This document shows positions 37,401 to 48,800 of a stretch of 64,000 nucleotides of DNA, piece after piece. The notes below the pieces were generated by a model that did not search any database, was not told the DNA's origin, and worked only from the letters and a program-made list of their open reading frames with translations. Location of the stretch: assembly GCA_005784505.1 (NCBI GenBank), contig VCAZ01000022.1, forward strand, positions 1,591,695 through 1,655,694, given 5' to 3'. Position 1 is the stretch's first letter. Each line of letters opens with the position of its first letter. This stretch comes from Bagarius yarrelli (taxonomy: Eukaryota; Chordata; Actinopteri; Siluriformes; Sisoridae). Made by a program: the position numbers and the translations under genes.

Positions 37401-38376
37401 GTGTGTATGTATCTACCAGGTAGTGTTTCGGTGCTGAAGGTTTGGTACTCTTTGTCCTGCACATTCCCATCGCTGTGCAGGCTGATGATGTCAGAGACTG
37501 TGTCACGTATACTGACGTGTAATAGGTCTGTACCACTCTCAAGGTTTTTAACCTCCAGGTTGACACGTATCTGGGGGAACTCACTTTCTGTTACCACCTG
37601 ACACACACAACAATAAACAATGGAATAAAGATCTCTTAAATGTCTTATAAACCTATGAATAACTTACCAAATGATGTAGTCAGTCAGTTAAACATGGACT
37701 CAAACATTGCTATAACGTTATAATATTCTTATTCTTCAGGAGACGTTCCATGTTGGAAATAATGTTCGTAGTACCTGAGCACATTTGTGGAACTGGACAT
37801 CCAATTCTGATGACTTCACAACAGACTTCACCTGCAACAGGAAGTTAATACAAATTACACCAAGATACGTGTCATATGACTTTAATGTGGTGATGTGAGA
37901 CAGACAAGTCTCACCTGAGGTAGTGTATGTCGTGCCTCTCTCTGATGGCTTCGCCATGTCACTGTCGCACTCAGCTGGTCAATCAGGGCGTACAGGCTGT
38001 GTCTCCAGAGGCCCTCAGGGGCCGCTGAGCGAAGAGCGACTTCCTCATTCTGGACAGGATGATGATGGTAATATAGGTAATTTGGTGTAATATAAATAAT
38101 TTACATAATTTCAAGTAGCTTGCGTAATAGGAGTATTTAGTGACCCGGAAACACGCGTATATCAAATATATAATAACGTATATAATATATAATAACATTC
38201 CAGAACACCCGCGTTACCTGTCCGCCCGCGCTGCTCTCATCTGGCACCGGAAGTGTACCGTTATCCTCCGGTTTCAGAGAAGGCACGAACGCATTGTGCC
38301 GGCGGTGAACGGCTCGCGCCGAACACAGTAGGATGCATGCGAAGCGGAAGGAAAAGGTCGCGTAAGACCAAAGCAT
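31404..38376 (-). CDS. evc2: EVC2 (limbin), ciliary Hedgehog regulator
   Basis: Single-pass ciliary membrane protein that forms a complex with EVC at the base of the primary cilium and promotes Hedgehog signalling through Smoothened. Twenty-one coding exons: 38376-38218, 38049-37915, 37831-37775, 37597-37417, 37313-37213, 36348-36283, 36208-36074, 35999-35851, 35665-35458, 35367-35227, 35073-34898, 34579-34420, 34338-34171, 34057-33774, 33609-33396, 33314-33087, 33012-32825, 32557-32470, 32373-32234, 32152-32057, 31764-31404. All keep frame; 1144 residues (human 1308). A signal-like N-terminus (FRFACILLCSA) precedes an extracellular part with beta-strand-like, NFT-containing sequence. The membrane span is at about 241-266 (FAGFCLAFLISTLLLAFTLL). 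Most of the remainder is coiled coil (RRLETFRRREELHTIISEEI). The C-terminus is basic (KRRKFKFRK), the region where human EVC2 has its cilium-base-tethering 'W' peptide. Divergent from EVC, as in human. Confidence 0.94.
32655..32785. repeat. SINE-like interspersed repeat copy
   Basis: Copy with 'ctgagcaattaagggttaag', 'caggggcccagcagtgacag', 'ggaatttaacccacaatcct' inside an EVC2 intron. Confidence 0.75.
36600..37145. mobile_element. teleost interspersed repeat in EVC2 intron
   Basis: Opens 'tttatttatatagcacattt' and contains 'gatgggttttgagtctggat', 'agtgatttataaacgagtaa', 'actttaaaattaattctaaa'. This wording recurs in many teleost genomes, from memory; the class is not clear to me. It fills most of the 864-bp EVC2 intron between 36349 and 37212. 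Confidence 0.65.
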
Positions 38377-38775
38377 TTAACATCCAGGACCAAAAATTAT
38401 AAAACGCCATAAACATTTACACCCCAAATAAAGTCCGTTTAAAATGATTTAAAAAATCACGTGTGATAATTTAAGGCATAAAACACGCTCAAATCGAGGG
38501 ATTTTAGTAGTTGAAACGCACTTCCGCTTTTCTCTCCATGTTTTGGGAAAAGGGGGCGGAAGTCTGACACTTTCAACTTTCCCCAAACTCCAAACTTTGG
38601 GAATCTGTAATGAGGCTCCGCCCTCTTCGATCTGATTGGATGTTCTGTGTGAAAGAACGCAAGTGCTATTGGTGAAAAGTGGAGAGTTTGTTTGTGTGCG
38701 GTGAAGAAGAGGACAGATTTGTCTGTGCTATTTAAAATGAATTTAACGAGGCTGAATTACTAACAAACGTTATAG
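38377..38775. promoter_or_regulatory. divergent EVC2/EVC promoter and EVC 5' exon
   Basis: The EVC2 ATG is at 38376 (minus). A good donor (TTATAG/GTATGTG) at 38775/38776 on the plus strand, together with an acceptor right before the EVC ATG at 39290, implies a non-coding EVC first exon ending at 38775. The gap is therefore only a few hundred bases. It carries 'acttccg' ETS-like motifs near 38520 and inverted CCAAT-like ATTGG boxes near 38635 and 38670. An NRF1-like TGCGCATGTGC lies just inside the EVC intron at about 38874. Confidence 0.6.
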
Positions 38776-39289
38776 GTATGTGAACGCGGCGGCGTGTTTA
38801 GTTGTAGAGTTTGTGTAGATTTGTTTAGTTTGTCAAACCATTTCGATAAAAGTTGGTGCTGAGAAAACTTTCTGCGCATGTGCGGAGCGCCATTTCAACC
38901 CTCAACCGTTAGCGCAGTGAGCAGCGAGCCCGTTAAAGTTACCATAGCAACGAAAATTCATCCCTTTCTGCTTCAAACGCGCATAATGCTAAATGTTTTT
39001 GTTCTATTTATTAATAGTAAACGGTATGGTTATTAACATACCATTAAATATCTTCCTGTTGTACTATTTGCCGTCGGTTTAATGATTTTGATTGGTGTCG
39101 TAAAAGTATGTGAAATGTTTGATATTTTTACGTCACTGCTGCTCAGTTAGATAATAAATAAAAGAAAAGTCGCGTTGGATTAAAGTGTCTCGCCAAATAC
39201 TATTAATATGTAACTGTTTTTCTTTCAGCTGATTTATTCTCCACAGAAACTAATGTGTGTGTGTGTGGGTGTGTGTGTGTGTGTGTAGG

Positions 39290-40542
39290 ATGACGTGCTC
39301 GAGCGATGTGCTGTTGCAGCAGGCCGAGTGTGTGTCTGTTCACTCGGGAGTGTTGTTGGGAAGTGTGTGTTTAGGATTTCTGCTGGGGATGATCGCCGCC
39401 GTACTCATACACACACTCCTTCTTAAACCCTACTGTCTGTCTGCAAAGGTCTCTCTCTTTTCTCCTCTCTCTCTCTCTCAGCTCCACTCTCTCTCTCTCT
39501 CACTCTCCTCACTCTCACATCTCACCTCACTCACACACACACACATTTCTAGGCTGGCAACTCAAGTGCAAATTTTTTTTTTTTTTTTTTTTATGGCGGA
39601 AGGATATCACGGTTTTGTAGTAATGTGTTTCAGGATGCTCTGGAAAGTTAGTTCTTTAACCTTGTAAACACAATTTTAAAATTAAACTAATATTTACTGA
39701 CGTACACACACTAAACAAGTCAGTTGTATAATTTATAAAACCTAATTTATCAAATCGATCGTTACTAAAGTAGCAGACTTACTGCTTATTGTTATATTTG
39801 TCATTTTCATTCATTATTTTGGCTTTGTCACACATAGTTACAAATTTCATGTGTTCTCTGAAACGCACATCACATCGGACATCCCATAATAACCTTATTT
39901 ACCTGATCTCTATAGAAAACAATCTGCTTAATATTAATACATACATACATGTTGTAATGATTAAAAGACAGGTACATCAGATATAAACCAAAACACCAAA
40001 AATATAATTTAATAAAAGTGTTTCCTGGGGTAAAGTTAGTATTCTGTACAGTCTAAAGGTGACCCATGGAGCCTTATGGATGTCGATGAGGGGGGCGATG
40101 AACCTGAGCGGAACACCGTGAGGAAGAACACAAAGCCTAACAGAAGAGTTTGTACCTACACACACACACACACACACACACCACACACACAAGCTTTTAA
40201 ATAAATAGCTATTAATAACATCGACATTTTATAATAACATTTTTCATGCCTCTGTTTCTTTCTCAGGTGAGCCACACCGACAGCCCTGGAATCAACGACG
40301 TCAGTGCATTCGCGCTCAAGGCGAGAGTGATCTATCCCATTAACCAGAGATACAGAGTAAGATCACTGAAAACTTTTTCTGGTTATGTGTTCATTACTTT
40401 AATTAACTGTTAGTAATGCAGGGCTGTAAATAACCGAAAGTGATGATGTAACATTACTGCTAACAATTAACGCTAGCTAAACCATACTGAACATGTTAGT
40501 TTCATCAGGCTCAGTTACAGAAGGAGCAGTGGGAAGTAGGTT

Positions 40543-40575
<33 letters not shown>

Positions 40576-41672
40576 GAATATATAACGTTTTCACCTTTAA
40601 AATGTCATACACCTACTATAAACTAATTTATTTATTGATTAATTAAAATCATTACAGATTTTCTTACAGATTGTAAAAGCTCTTTACAGCAGAGATGATC
40701 AACTTCTACAGCAGCAGGAGAAGGTGTGTGTATCTGTTTGCAGGTGTGACGCATTGTTTTATTGTGTGTGTTTTTATTCATATGTAAAAACTGCAACCAT
40801 TTGTAATAGTCTTTCCTTTTTAAAATATACACACAGCTGGCATAATGTGATGGGAAATGGTATTAGTTTTGATTTGTGTGTGTGTGTGTAATGATAAGAA
40901 AAGGTAGGCTTACCCATGCTCACTCTGGACAGGAAATAGACAAGTTAAAAAAGGAAGCGTCTTCTGGACTACTGAGGTCCAAACTGGGGGCGGAGCCAAT
41001 CTGTTCCGTAGAAGAACTGGAAACAGCAGGAAGAAAGAAACTAGAACAGACACTACATACAGTAACCGAACACACACACACACACACTCATGTCTACATA
41101 ACACCTATAGCATAGCTTACAGATTTAAACGTGCTTACGCTAACAGTTTCTGAGGCTAACGTTGTGTCACACTCGGTGTGTAGGCTCTGAGTTCCGCTAA
41201 ACATTTGGAGCGACTCTGTCGAAGTTCCCGTAGCAGCAGTGTCACCCAGGAAGCGACGCACACGCTCATCACGTGTTTGCTCCTGATGGAGAAGCAGCTG
41301 AAAGTCGTTCATTCCAATATCATACAGGTTTGATGGACACCACACACACACTTACATACTGAACATGCTTTAATGTCACCAGCTAATGCTAGACAGACAG
41401 AAATACAGATGTGTTTTTCAATAGGTGGTGTTAATAAATGTACATTATACATACTGTAGAGAGACAGACAGACAGGAAAGTAATCGATTTGAAATAGGTT
41501 ATACATTCAAGCACCCGGTTAGAAAGATAGACAGACAGATAAATAGTGATATATCTACTAAATAGTGAATTAACTCACCCTGACAGACAGACAGAGGTTA
41601 CAGAGTCACATATTTTAGACAGACACATTGACACACAGAAAACATTAGCCCATTAACTGTCTCACACTCACT

Positions 41673-41708
<36 letters not shown>

Positions 41709-43826
41709 ATTAGACACTGTGGGAGAGGCAGCAGTGGTGGGAGGAGTTATCTGGTTGGCTACGAATCAAGACCGCTTTAATAAGGCAGGAGGCGGAGCTT
41801 ACAATCCAGCTCACCAGCCAATCATTAGAGGAGTTGACTGCTGATGGACAGCTGGAGTTTGATTGCATGGAAAAGCTGATTGGCGAGCTACAAAGCGTGA
41901 CGAATAACCAGCTGCAGCGCTGCACCGAACGTACGCCTCAATCGCATTCCACACTCGTTTTGTTGACAAATTGCTATCAAATGTACACCACGAATTTAAT
42001 GGTGTGTGTGTGTTTGTAGAGGTCAGAGATCACACTCTGCAGCTGGTCACCGATCACTGTGGGAAGATGGACATCAAGTGGAGGAAGATGGTGAAGGCTC
42101 AAAGCCAAGAGAGGCGCGCCATCCAATCTCATGATAATCAGGACGCTCAGCAGGTCGCCACGGTAAGGCACCATGTAGACAAACATGGCTAGTGTTTTCT
42201 GTATATAACGTATTTATGCAATATATGATATATAGACTTCATTCTACCTCACAAGCCCCTCGCACTAAAGATGATGTCACTATCTGTCTCTCTCAGCTGG
42301 TGGCCGATCTAAAGTCAAAACACTGGGCGCAGAGACACGAGTTCGAACTTCAGCAAGACAGGAGGGTTTCCGATGCTGTGTGTGACCTGTGGAAGGCGGG
42401 TGCTGCTTTATCTATAAATCCTCTACTGTTATGTAGAAATGAAACATCGAAATGAAATGTAACCCGTGTGTGTGTGCGGGTTGCAGAAATTGTTTAGCGA
42501 TTGCTCAGAACATCTAAGGTCGCTGTGGCGCGAACATGTTGGAAACGTGCTTACCACAAGCGCCACCCTTTCCGAGGAACACAGCTGCGACGTTCTAACC
42601 AGCATGGAGCTAAGCTGGACCAATCAGATGCAGCAGAAGGAGAACCACACCCACCAGCAGCTGCAGATGCTCAGAGAGCAGCTGGGGCAAAGCAGGCAGG
42701 TGTGTTGAATGGTAAAGTGTGGGAGGGTTTGTGTGAGGGAGGTTAACATCTTTAATTTGATGCAGATTTGGACGGAACAGGAAGCGCTAGCTATGGCCGC
42801 ACTCGATCACCTAGGCAACCAAAACAGGAAGGTTACTGTAGCACTGATTACCAGGCAGAAGGCCTTAAAAGACAGGTGAGAGGTCATGTGACCAGCTCTA
42901 TCGACTAAGTAAACGTTGCATATGACACATATGACGTGACACTGAGCTGCTGTTTGTTTTTATCAGTGCGTCGGTGATTGAGGGACAACAGCGCCTCCTG
43001 CTGTCAGACCTCCAGCACCACCTAACCGCACAACTCTACTATAACACAATGCTGAGTCAAATGACGACTACACAACTCTCACACGCAGACACACAGGTAC
43101 ACACACTAATTCAGTTACATAGGAATACACACGTGCACATTTATTATGCTTACATTTGCTGCTCTGTGATTGGTCAGAGCCTCCAGCAGGAGTTTCTTTG
43201 CGACCTCGAAACAGCAGCTGAGCTTCTCCAAAGCCACGCCCAGTTTCTGATTGGCCAAGCTCTCGCCCACAACGTTCGGCTGCGTCCGTTAGCTTCAGTA
43301 TCGTCTGAAGAGACAGCCGCTGATGACGGACAAAAGGTGAAGCGTGATTAATTCTTTATGCTCATAAACGACTCAAATTCTCTAATCTGATTGGTTAGCG
43401 AGATTCCTCGATCTAGTTGTGACCCTGTGTATTTGATTCACAGGAAAAGCTGATAAAAGCATTGGGTGACGGTGTGTGTGTATCGCGTGACTCTCTTTCC
43501 ACTCTTATTCTGAACTACTGCTCGCACCTTCAAACAGCCGTCACGGCAACGCAGCTCCGCCCACCGCAACAGCGCTCACGTGAGCATCGTTTAAGTGCGT
43601 CATACAAGTTCTAACTATTTAAGGCGGTTCTTAAAGTGTGTGTGTGTGTGTGTGTGTTAACACAGAGCTAAGAGAGAGATGGCAAAAAACAGCAGAGTGT
43701 AAAAGATCTTTACAAAGGGAGCTTAGCTACTGGGCTAAAAAACCACAATCAGCCGAATTCTACAGGAGGTAAACGCACACACACACATACATTTACAAAC
43801 ACTATAGGTTTAGATTTGTTATTAAA

Positions 43827-43862
<36 letters not shown>

Positions 43863-44291
43863 ACTCAGAGTCGAGCAGCAGAAGCAGCGTTTTCTTTTTC
43901 ACTGTGAGGAGGAGTGTGTGTTTGACACCGTGGACCTGCAGCACCAAACACATACCATCACTCAGGAGCTTCAGGTTAGTACACGTGTGCACACACACAC
44001 ATACACACAGGTACTGTATGCTACTGTAAAGAAAAATGTGGTGTGTTTAGAAAGAAGAGGAAAGTTTCCTGTCTCGACTAGCGGCTTTAACAAGACTTTC
44101 TGTCACAAACACACCAACGAACAGATATGCAGGTCAGACACACACACACACACACACACACGTATATATTTACCAAGCTTTGTACTTTTTCTTCATGATG
44201 GGAGGTTTTGTTATTTGTCCTCTCTATTAGCTCACTTTTGCTTTATGTCTTATTTTCTGTCTCTTCGCCATTGTCTCTTTCAGCAGACTGA
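39290..44291 (+). CDS. evc: EVC, ciliary Hedgehog regulator
   Basis: Partner of EVC2 at the cilium base. Coding exons: 39290-39448, 40267-40356, 40658-40723, 40933-41061, 41184-41327, 41714-41930, 42020-42162, 42297-42395, 42487-42699, 42766-42875, 42967-43096, 43178-43336, 43444-43579, 43666-43768, 43869-43974, 44051-44132, then a last exon from 44284 or 44287 with stop TGA at 44289-44291. About 697 residues (human 992). One membrane span near the N-terminus (about 19-45, GVLLGSVCLGFLLGMIAAVL) is followed by SAFALKARVIYPINQRYR, which matches a conserved human EVC block and settles the identity against EVC2. The rest is mostly coiled coil. About 100 residues present in human after that block have no exon here. 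The 42395 junction needs a GC donor or a shorter exon ending at 42377; the 40658 acceptor has an alternative 12 bases on. Confidence 0.91.
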
Positions 44292-44344
44292 TAACAGAGC
44301 GGTCCAGTGAGGGGCGGTGCAATCTTCACCCTGATGTGGACATC

Positions 44345-44350
44345 AATAAA
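44345..44350 (+). terminator. EVC poly(A) signal
   Basis: AATAAA 54 bases after the EVC stop, followed by T/GT-rich sequence (gttttgttttttttt). Confidence 0.75.
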
Positions 44351-44369
44351 GTTTTGTTTTTTTTTAAAG

Positions 44370-44890
44370 ATTTTTTTTGTTGTTTCTTGTATTACAAATG
44401 CGCACACACAAATTATAGAATGGTAACGAAAATGCTTCTGAACAAGAATTCAGCAAACGTGGTGGGGAAAAAAATGCGAAACAGTGCCCCCTAATGGCTA
44501 TCACGCGAAACTAATTAATTAGTCAACTGTTATCCAGCAGTCGTCTTGGTAATAAGTTGTATTTTTGTCTAAATTAGGACAAAATAAATAAAGAAGCCAC
44601 CGAGCATTCCAATGTTCATTATCTATTTTTTATAATAAGATTAAAAACCAAATAGCATAAGCTTACTGTTGTAAATTTTTCAGCCTATTTTGGCGTCATA
44701 AAAATAATTCGGTTACACTGATAAGCATTTTTTTTTTTTTACAGACAATTGCTTAATTTCTGTAATTTACACACATTCTGGAGACGATAAGTTATCAGAA
44801 ACTGTTAACCACAGCGAAATCTGGCGAACAGAAAGTGAATCTGCAGCCTCTACGCATGGGCGTTAAAACCTGCACACTAAACGTCTGGTA
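44370..44890. other. EVC-COPS6 intergenic region
   Basis: AT-rich spacer of about half a kilobase with no exon or named repeat that I can see; the last 100 bases are the COPS6 promoter. Confidence 0.55.
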
Positions 44891-44934
44891 GATACTGCGC
44901 ATGGGCGGATTGTACAGGGCAAAGATGGCGGCTA
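44845..44934 (+). promoter_or_regulatory. COPS6 core promoter with NRF1-like and YY1-like motifs
   Basis: Two NRF1-like half-palindromes (TACGCATGGGCG near 44853 and TGCGCATGGGCG near 44896) stand upstream of the start codon. The start codon lies inside AAAGATGGCGGC (44922-44933), which matches the YY1 'AAGATGGCGGC' element seen at the starts of many vertebrate housekeeping genes. No TATA box. Protein binding is inferred. Confidence 0.65.
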
Positions 44935-47900
44935 GTAATGGCGGAGGGATGGAGGTGGACGCGGCCGGTGAGTGTTTCTGTGCCGATGTTGTGTTTACAC
45001 GCACATTTTATGTCATTTTTGCATCACAATGTCCACTGCTTAGTTTCTGTTATCACGTGTGTAAGATCAGGAGTGTCGACATAATAAAATACCTCACTGA
45101 TGAGCATTAGCCACTGAAGTAATGCTATGCTTAGTGGTGATTGGTTGACGCAGAATATGGCTTGTTTCTGATTGGATGGGGGTTGTTGTTGTTCCGGAAA
45201 TCTATGTGGTGATTGGTCCGTAGCGTGTGGGGATTATTTTTTGGTTTTTAACCATATTTGAGATAAAATAACAGTAATAATGACAGTAGTAATGATATAC
45301 AAGACTTTATATGCATGGTAGTCACTTAAATGTTTCTTAAATGTAGATCTTTTGTTAATAACTGCGTAATAAAAACCTTTCAATAAATGTTTATTAACGG
45401 CCTACTTCCTTTGAAGCGCATAATCTATGACGTCATTAAATCAACTAAATATAAGATCTTAAGCCGTCTAACACCACCAGTCACCTCCACACGCTGTTAA
45501 TTAAATGAGTTATTTGTAATTAATTTGTGTATAACTGTTTTGTGTCTTGCAGTAATAGATGAGCTGTCATTTAATCTAATCAGGTGTATTGAATGTGTGT
45601 GTTGTGTGTTTACAGCGAGCCCCAGCGTGATGGCGTCCGGTGTCACCGGCAGTGTATCGGTGGCACTTCATCCTTTAGTGATCCTAAACATCTCGGATCA
45701 CTGGATCAGACTACGATCACAAGAGGGACGAGTAATACAAGGTTAGACTGAGTGAGAGAGATTTACAAAGAAATTACACTGGAAGTTAATAACACCTTAA
45801 ACTCCTGCGTAATGTGTGTGTGTGTGTGTGGTGTCAGTGATCGGCGCTTTAATTGGGAAGCAGGAGGGCCGCAACATTGAGGTGATGAACTCATTTGAGC
45901 TGCTGTTTCACACAGTGGAGAACCGAATTCACATTGACAAGGAATATTACTATACTAAGGAAGAGCAATGTAAGTACACACACACACACACACAAAGAGG
46001 TTGGAGACAATGAAAGAACTTAAGGAAACCCATGCGGACACCAAATGTGATTATGTGCGTGTTTTTTTTTTTGTTTTTTTTTTTAAGTCAAGCAGGTATT
46101 TAAGGACATGGAGTTTCTTGGCTGGTACACGACTGGTGGCCTGCCTGATCAGTCAGATATCCACATTCATAAACAGGTGGGCGGGGCTTATATGTAAATA
46201 TGTAAATAGTTGAAATACCTGCTTTGCTCTAGGGCTGAAACGATCTGTCAACATTAGCAGGCAATAAAAAATTGTTGACAAATATTTTTGTTGTGAATCT
46301 TATGTCATAATGTAACAGACTGCAGTAGCGCTATTTAACCAGTGTGGCGCTGTAGCGCAAGTCTAACACTCAGTCATCGAGTTCAAGCTAGTTTTACAAC
46401 AAAGAAAACCTGCTCTGATATAATTGTAACCAAAATTCATAGTCATTTTTTGCATAGGGATGAAAAGAAATATTAATAAAGTATAATTACGCTTTAGTTC
46501 GCTTTAAAGTGTCAGTAGTGCATTGAGTTAGAAATATAACTATAATTTGTTACTATAAATCAGCTTTATAGTCAGTATACTAACTAAAGGGTTAATATAA
46601 CTTAGTGAATGTAATAAATAGAAAATAAATACGTAAATATAAATTTAGATTCAGTACATTAATTAAAAGTTCTAAATTATAGTGATATGCTGATATTTTT
46701 AAAAGAAAAAGCAATTCCCTTTCATTACATGTTTAATTTAATATTTTAACCGAATGTTTGATCAAAACCCCACTGTAATTAATGAATTAACCGTTATTTA
46801 CTTAATCATTTTAGCCACATTACTAAAGCCATTTTTACAACTAAAACACTTCCCAGTTTATTTATTTATTGCGTGAGCTTAAATACTGAATCCTTTTAAC
46901 AGTCGACACTTGATCCAGATGTTGTTATTTCAGCCCGGCTGTGTATTAACGCGAAAGGGCTTCGTGTGTTGCAGGTGTGTGAGATCATCGAGAGTCCGCT
47001 GTTCCTGAAGCTCAACCCCATGACCAAACACACCGATGTAAGATATACACACACGCCATAGACAGTATTTATTGCCCCCGCACACGTGTTCACTCTGTCT
47101 GTCTCTCCAGCTGCCCGTGAGCGTGTACGAGTCTGTGATTGACATCATTAACGGAGAGGTGAGGATGACCGGCGTTGAGTTTTGATGATGATCATGACGA
47201 CGACTGGTTGAATTTTTTTGGAAGGATGTTTTTAAAATCGGAATTTAACTATGGTGTCATGCGGTTGCTAGGCAACCATGCTGTTCGCCGAGCTGCCGTA
47301 CACTCTGGCGACGGAGGAAGCGGAGCGAATCGGAGTGGATCACGTAGCGCGCATGACGTCGACGGGAACGGGAGAGAATTCCACAGGTAACAATCCAATG
47401 TACGGTATCATCGAGTTCAGCAGTAGTTTAATAATGTGTGTAATCTCTCTCTCTCTTTCTCTCTCAGTTGCTGAACACCTCATAGCTCAGCATAGCGCCA
47501 TAAAGATGCTACACAGTCGAGTGAAACTCATCCTGGAGTATGTAAAAGCAGTGGAGGCCGGTGAGACACATTCCACGTTCCTGCATGCTCTCATCAGTGC
47601 CTTTTAAACTTCAACGTGTGTGTGTGTGTGTGTTCAGGCGAAGTTCCATTCCCAGAGATCCTGCGTGAGGCAAAATCCCCCCAAACCGGTCATGAGATCC
47701 TGCGTGAGGCGAACGCTCTGTGTCACCGGCTACCTGTACTGAGCACGGTCAAGTTCAAGACCGATTTCTATGATGTAAGTCTTAACACACACGTACACAT
47801 CACCTATCCAAAAGAACAGCTACTAACAGGTGTGTGTGTGTGTGCATGCAGCAATGTAACGACGTGGGTCTGATGGCGTATCTCGGCACCATCACCAAAA

Positions 47901-47989
47901 CCTGCAACAGCATGAATCAGTTCATAAACAAGTTCAACGTGTTGTACGACAGACAAGGAATCGGCCGACGAATGAGGGGGCTCTTCTTC

Positions 47990-47992
<3 letters not shown>
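44925..47992 (+). CDS. cops6: COPS6, COP9 signalosome subunit 6
   Basis: Non-catalytic MPN subunit of the COP9 signalosome, which removes NEDD8 from cullin-RING ligases; pairs with CSN5. Coding exons: 44925-44967, 45616-45741, 45838-45969, 46088-46176, 46975-47037, 47111-47158, 47272-47386, 47468-47560, 47638-47774, 47852-47992; 987 nt including the stop, 328 residues (human 327). The MPN domain spans about 25-160 (VALHPLVILNISDHWIR, VIGALIGKQEGRNIEVMNSF); the HxHP...SxxD zinc motif of the active JAMM fold is absent, as expected for CSN6. The C-terminal part (INKFNVLYDRQGIGRRMRG) is nearly invariant. Oddity: exon nine has a 39-bp in-frame duplication, so EILREA appears twice; human has it once. 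The length still matches human because the N-terminus lacks the human Ala run. Confidence 0.98.
47655..47710 (+). repeat. in-frame direct repeat within COPS6 exon nine
   Basis: A 17-base perfect direct repeat (47655-47671 and 47694-47710), offset 39 bases, encodes EILREA twice with KSPQTGH between. The offset is a multiple of three, so the frame is kept. Confidence 0.95.
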
Positions 47993-48061
<69 letters not shown>

Positions 48062-48076
48062 CCACACACACACACA
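47990..48076. repeat. (CA)n microsatellite in COPS6 3' UTR
   Basis: About 85 bp of CA repeat (one interruption near 48060) beginning at the stop codon itself: TAA is followed directly by CACACA. Confidence 0.97.
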
Positions 48077-48189
48077 GTTTCATATAGGGAATTGTTTAAA
48101 GTTACCCCTGTTCTGTAAAGATCAACACAACTCCATCATCGCTGACTCGCACACACTGCTCTATTCTGCGCTGTAGTATGTGTTCTGTT

Positions 48190-48195
48190 AATAAA
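48190..48195 (+). terminator. COPS6 poly(A) signal
   Basis: AATAAA about 200 bases after the stop codon, after the (CA)n tract. Confidence 0.75.
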
Positions 48196-48710
48196 GATCA
48201 TCCTGATTTTTCAGAAGTCTTGGGCTTTTTATTTATTTACCTGGAAGCGATTGAGCGCCTTTATTATGTCACAAAGATGTTGTACACTGTAAAATTATTC
48301 TGAAATTAGACCGGTAATCCATTTTACCGATATTTTTTCCGATATTTAAGCCTGTTTATTATCAGATATAGGGTTTTGTAACATCAGGTCCACCAATAAA
48401 TGGATCTTGTGAGACCACTATTATGACATCATGCTTAAAGCAAAATAAGTTGATTTGCTGTAATTTATTTACTTTGTTTTAATGCACTTTCAGTACATGA
48501 TGCAATACACAACAACCCTAATTGACCAACCGGTGGCACTAAATCCCACTAAAGTACCAAAGTTTGGTGGGTTTTTTTTTTAATTTAGATTGCTTAGAAT
48601 TTTTGTATGTTTTTTTTAACCAATCAAAGCTTTAATTTAACAATGACATTTTAATTATTATATTTTTTACATTTACAGTTCTGGGATTTTAGCAAACTAA
48701 TATTTTTTTG

Positions 48711-48800
48711 TCCGACTGAGCAGTTAAAGGGTTAAGTTCCTTGGTGGTGCTGGGAATTAAACCCACAATCTCCCTATCAGCATTCCAACACTCAGCCGTG
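48711..48800. repeat. SINE-like interspersed repeat fragment
   Basis: 'gactgagcagttaaagggtt', 'ggtgctgggaattaaaccca', a short decayed copy of the family seen at 32655. Confidence 0.55.

Noticed and set aside
44133..44310. EVC reading frame continuing to 44310
   Set aside because: That frame needs the intron from 44133 to be retained. With the GT donor at 44133 and either AG before 44284/44287, the stop is TGA at 44289-44291.
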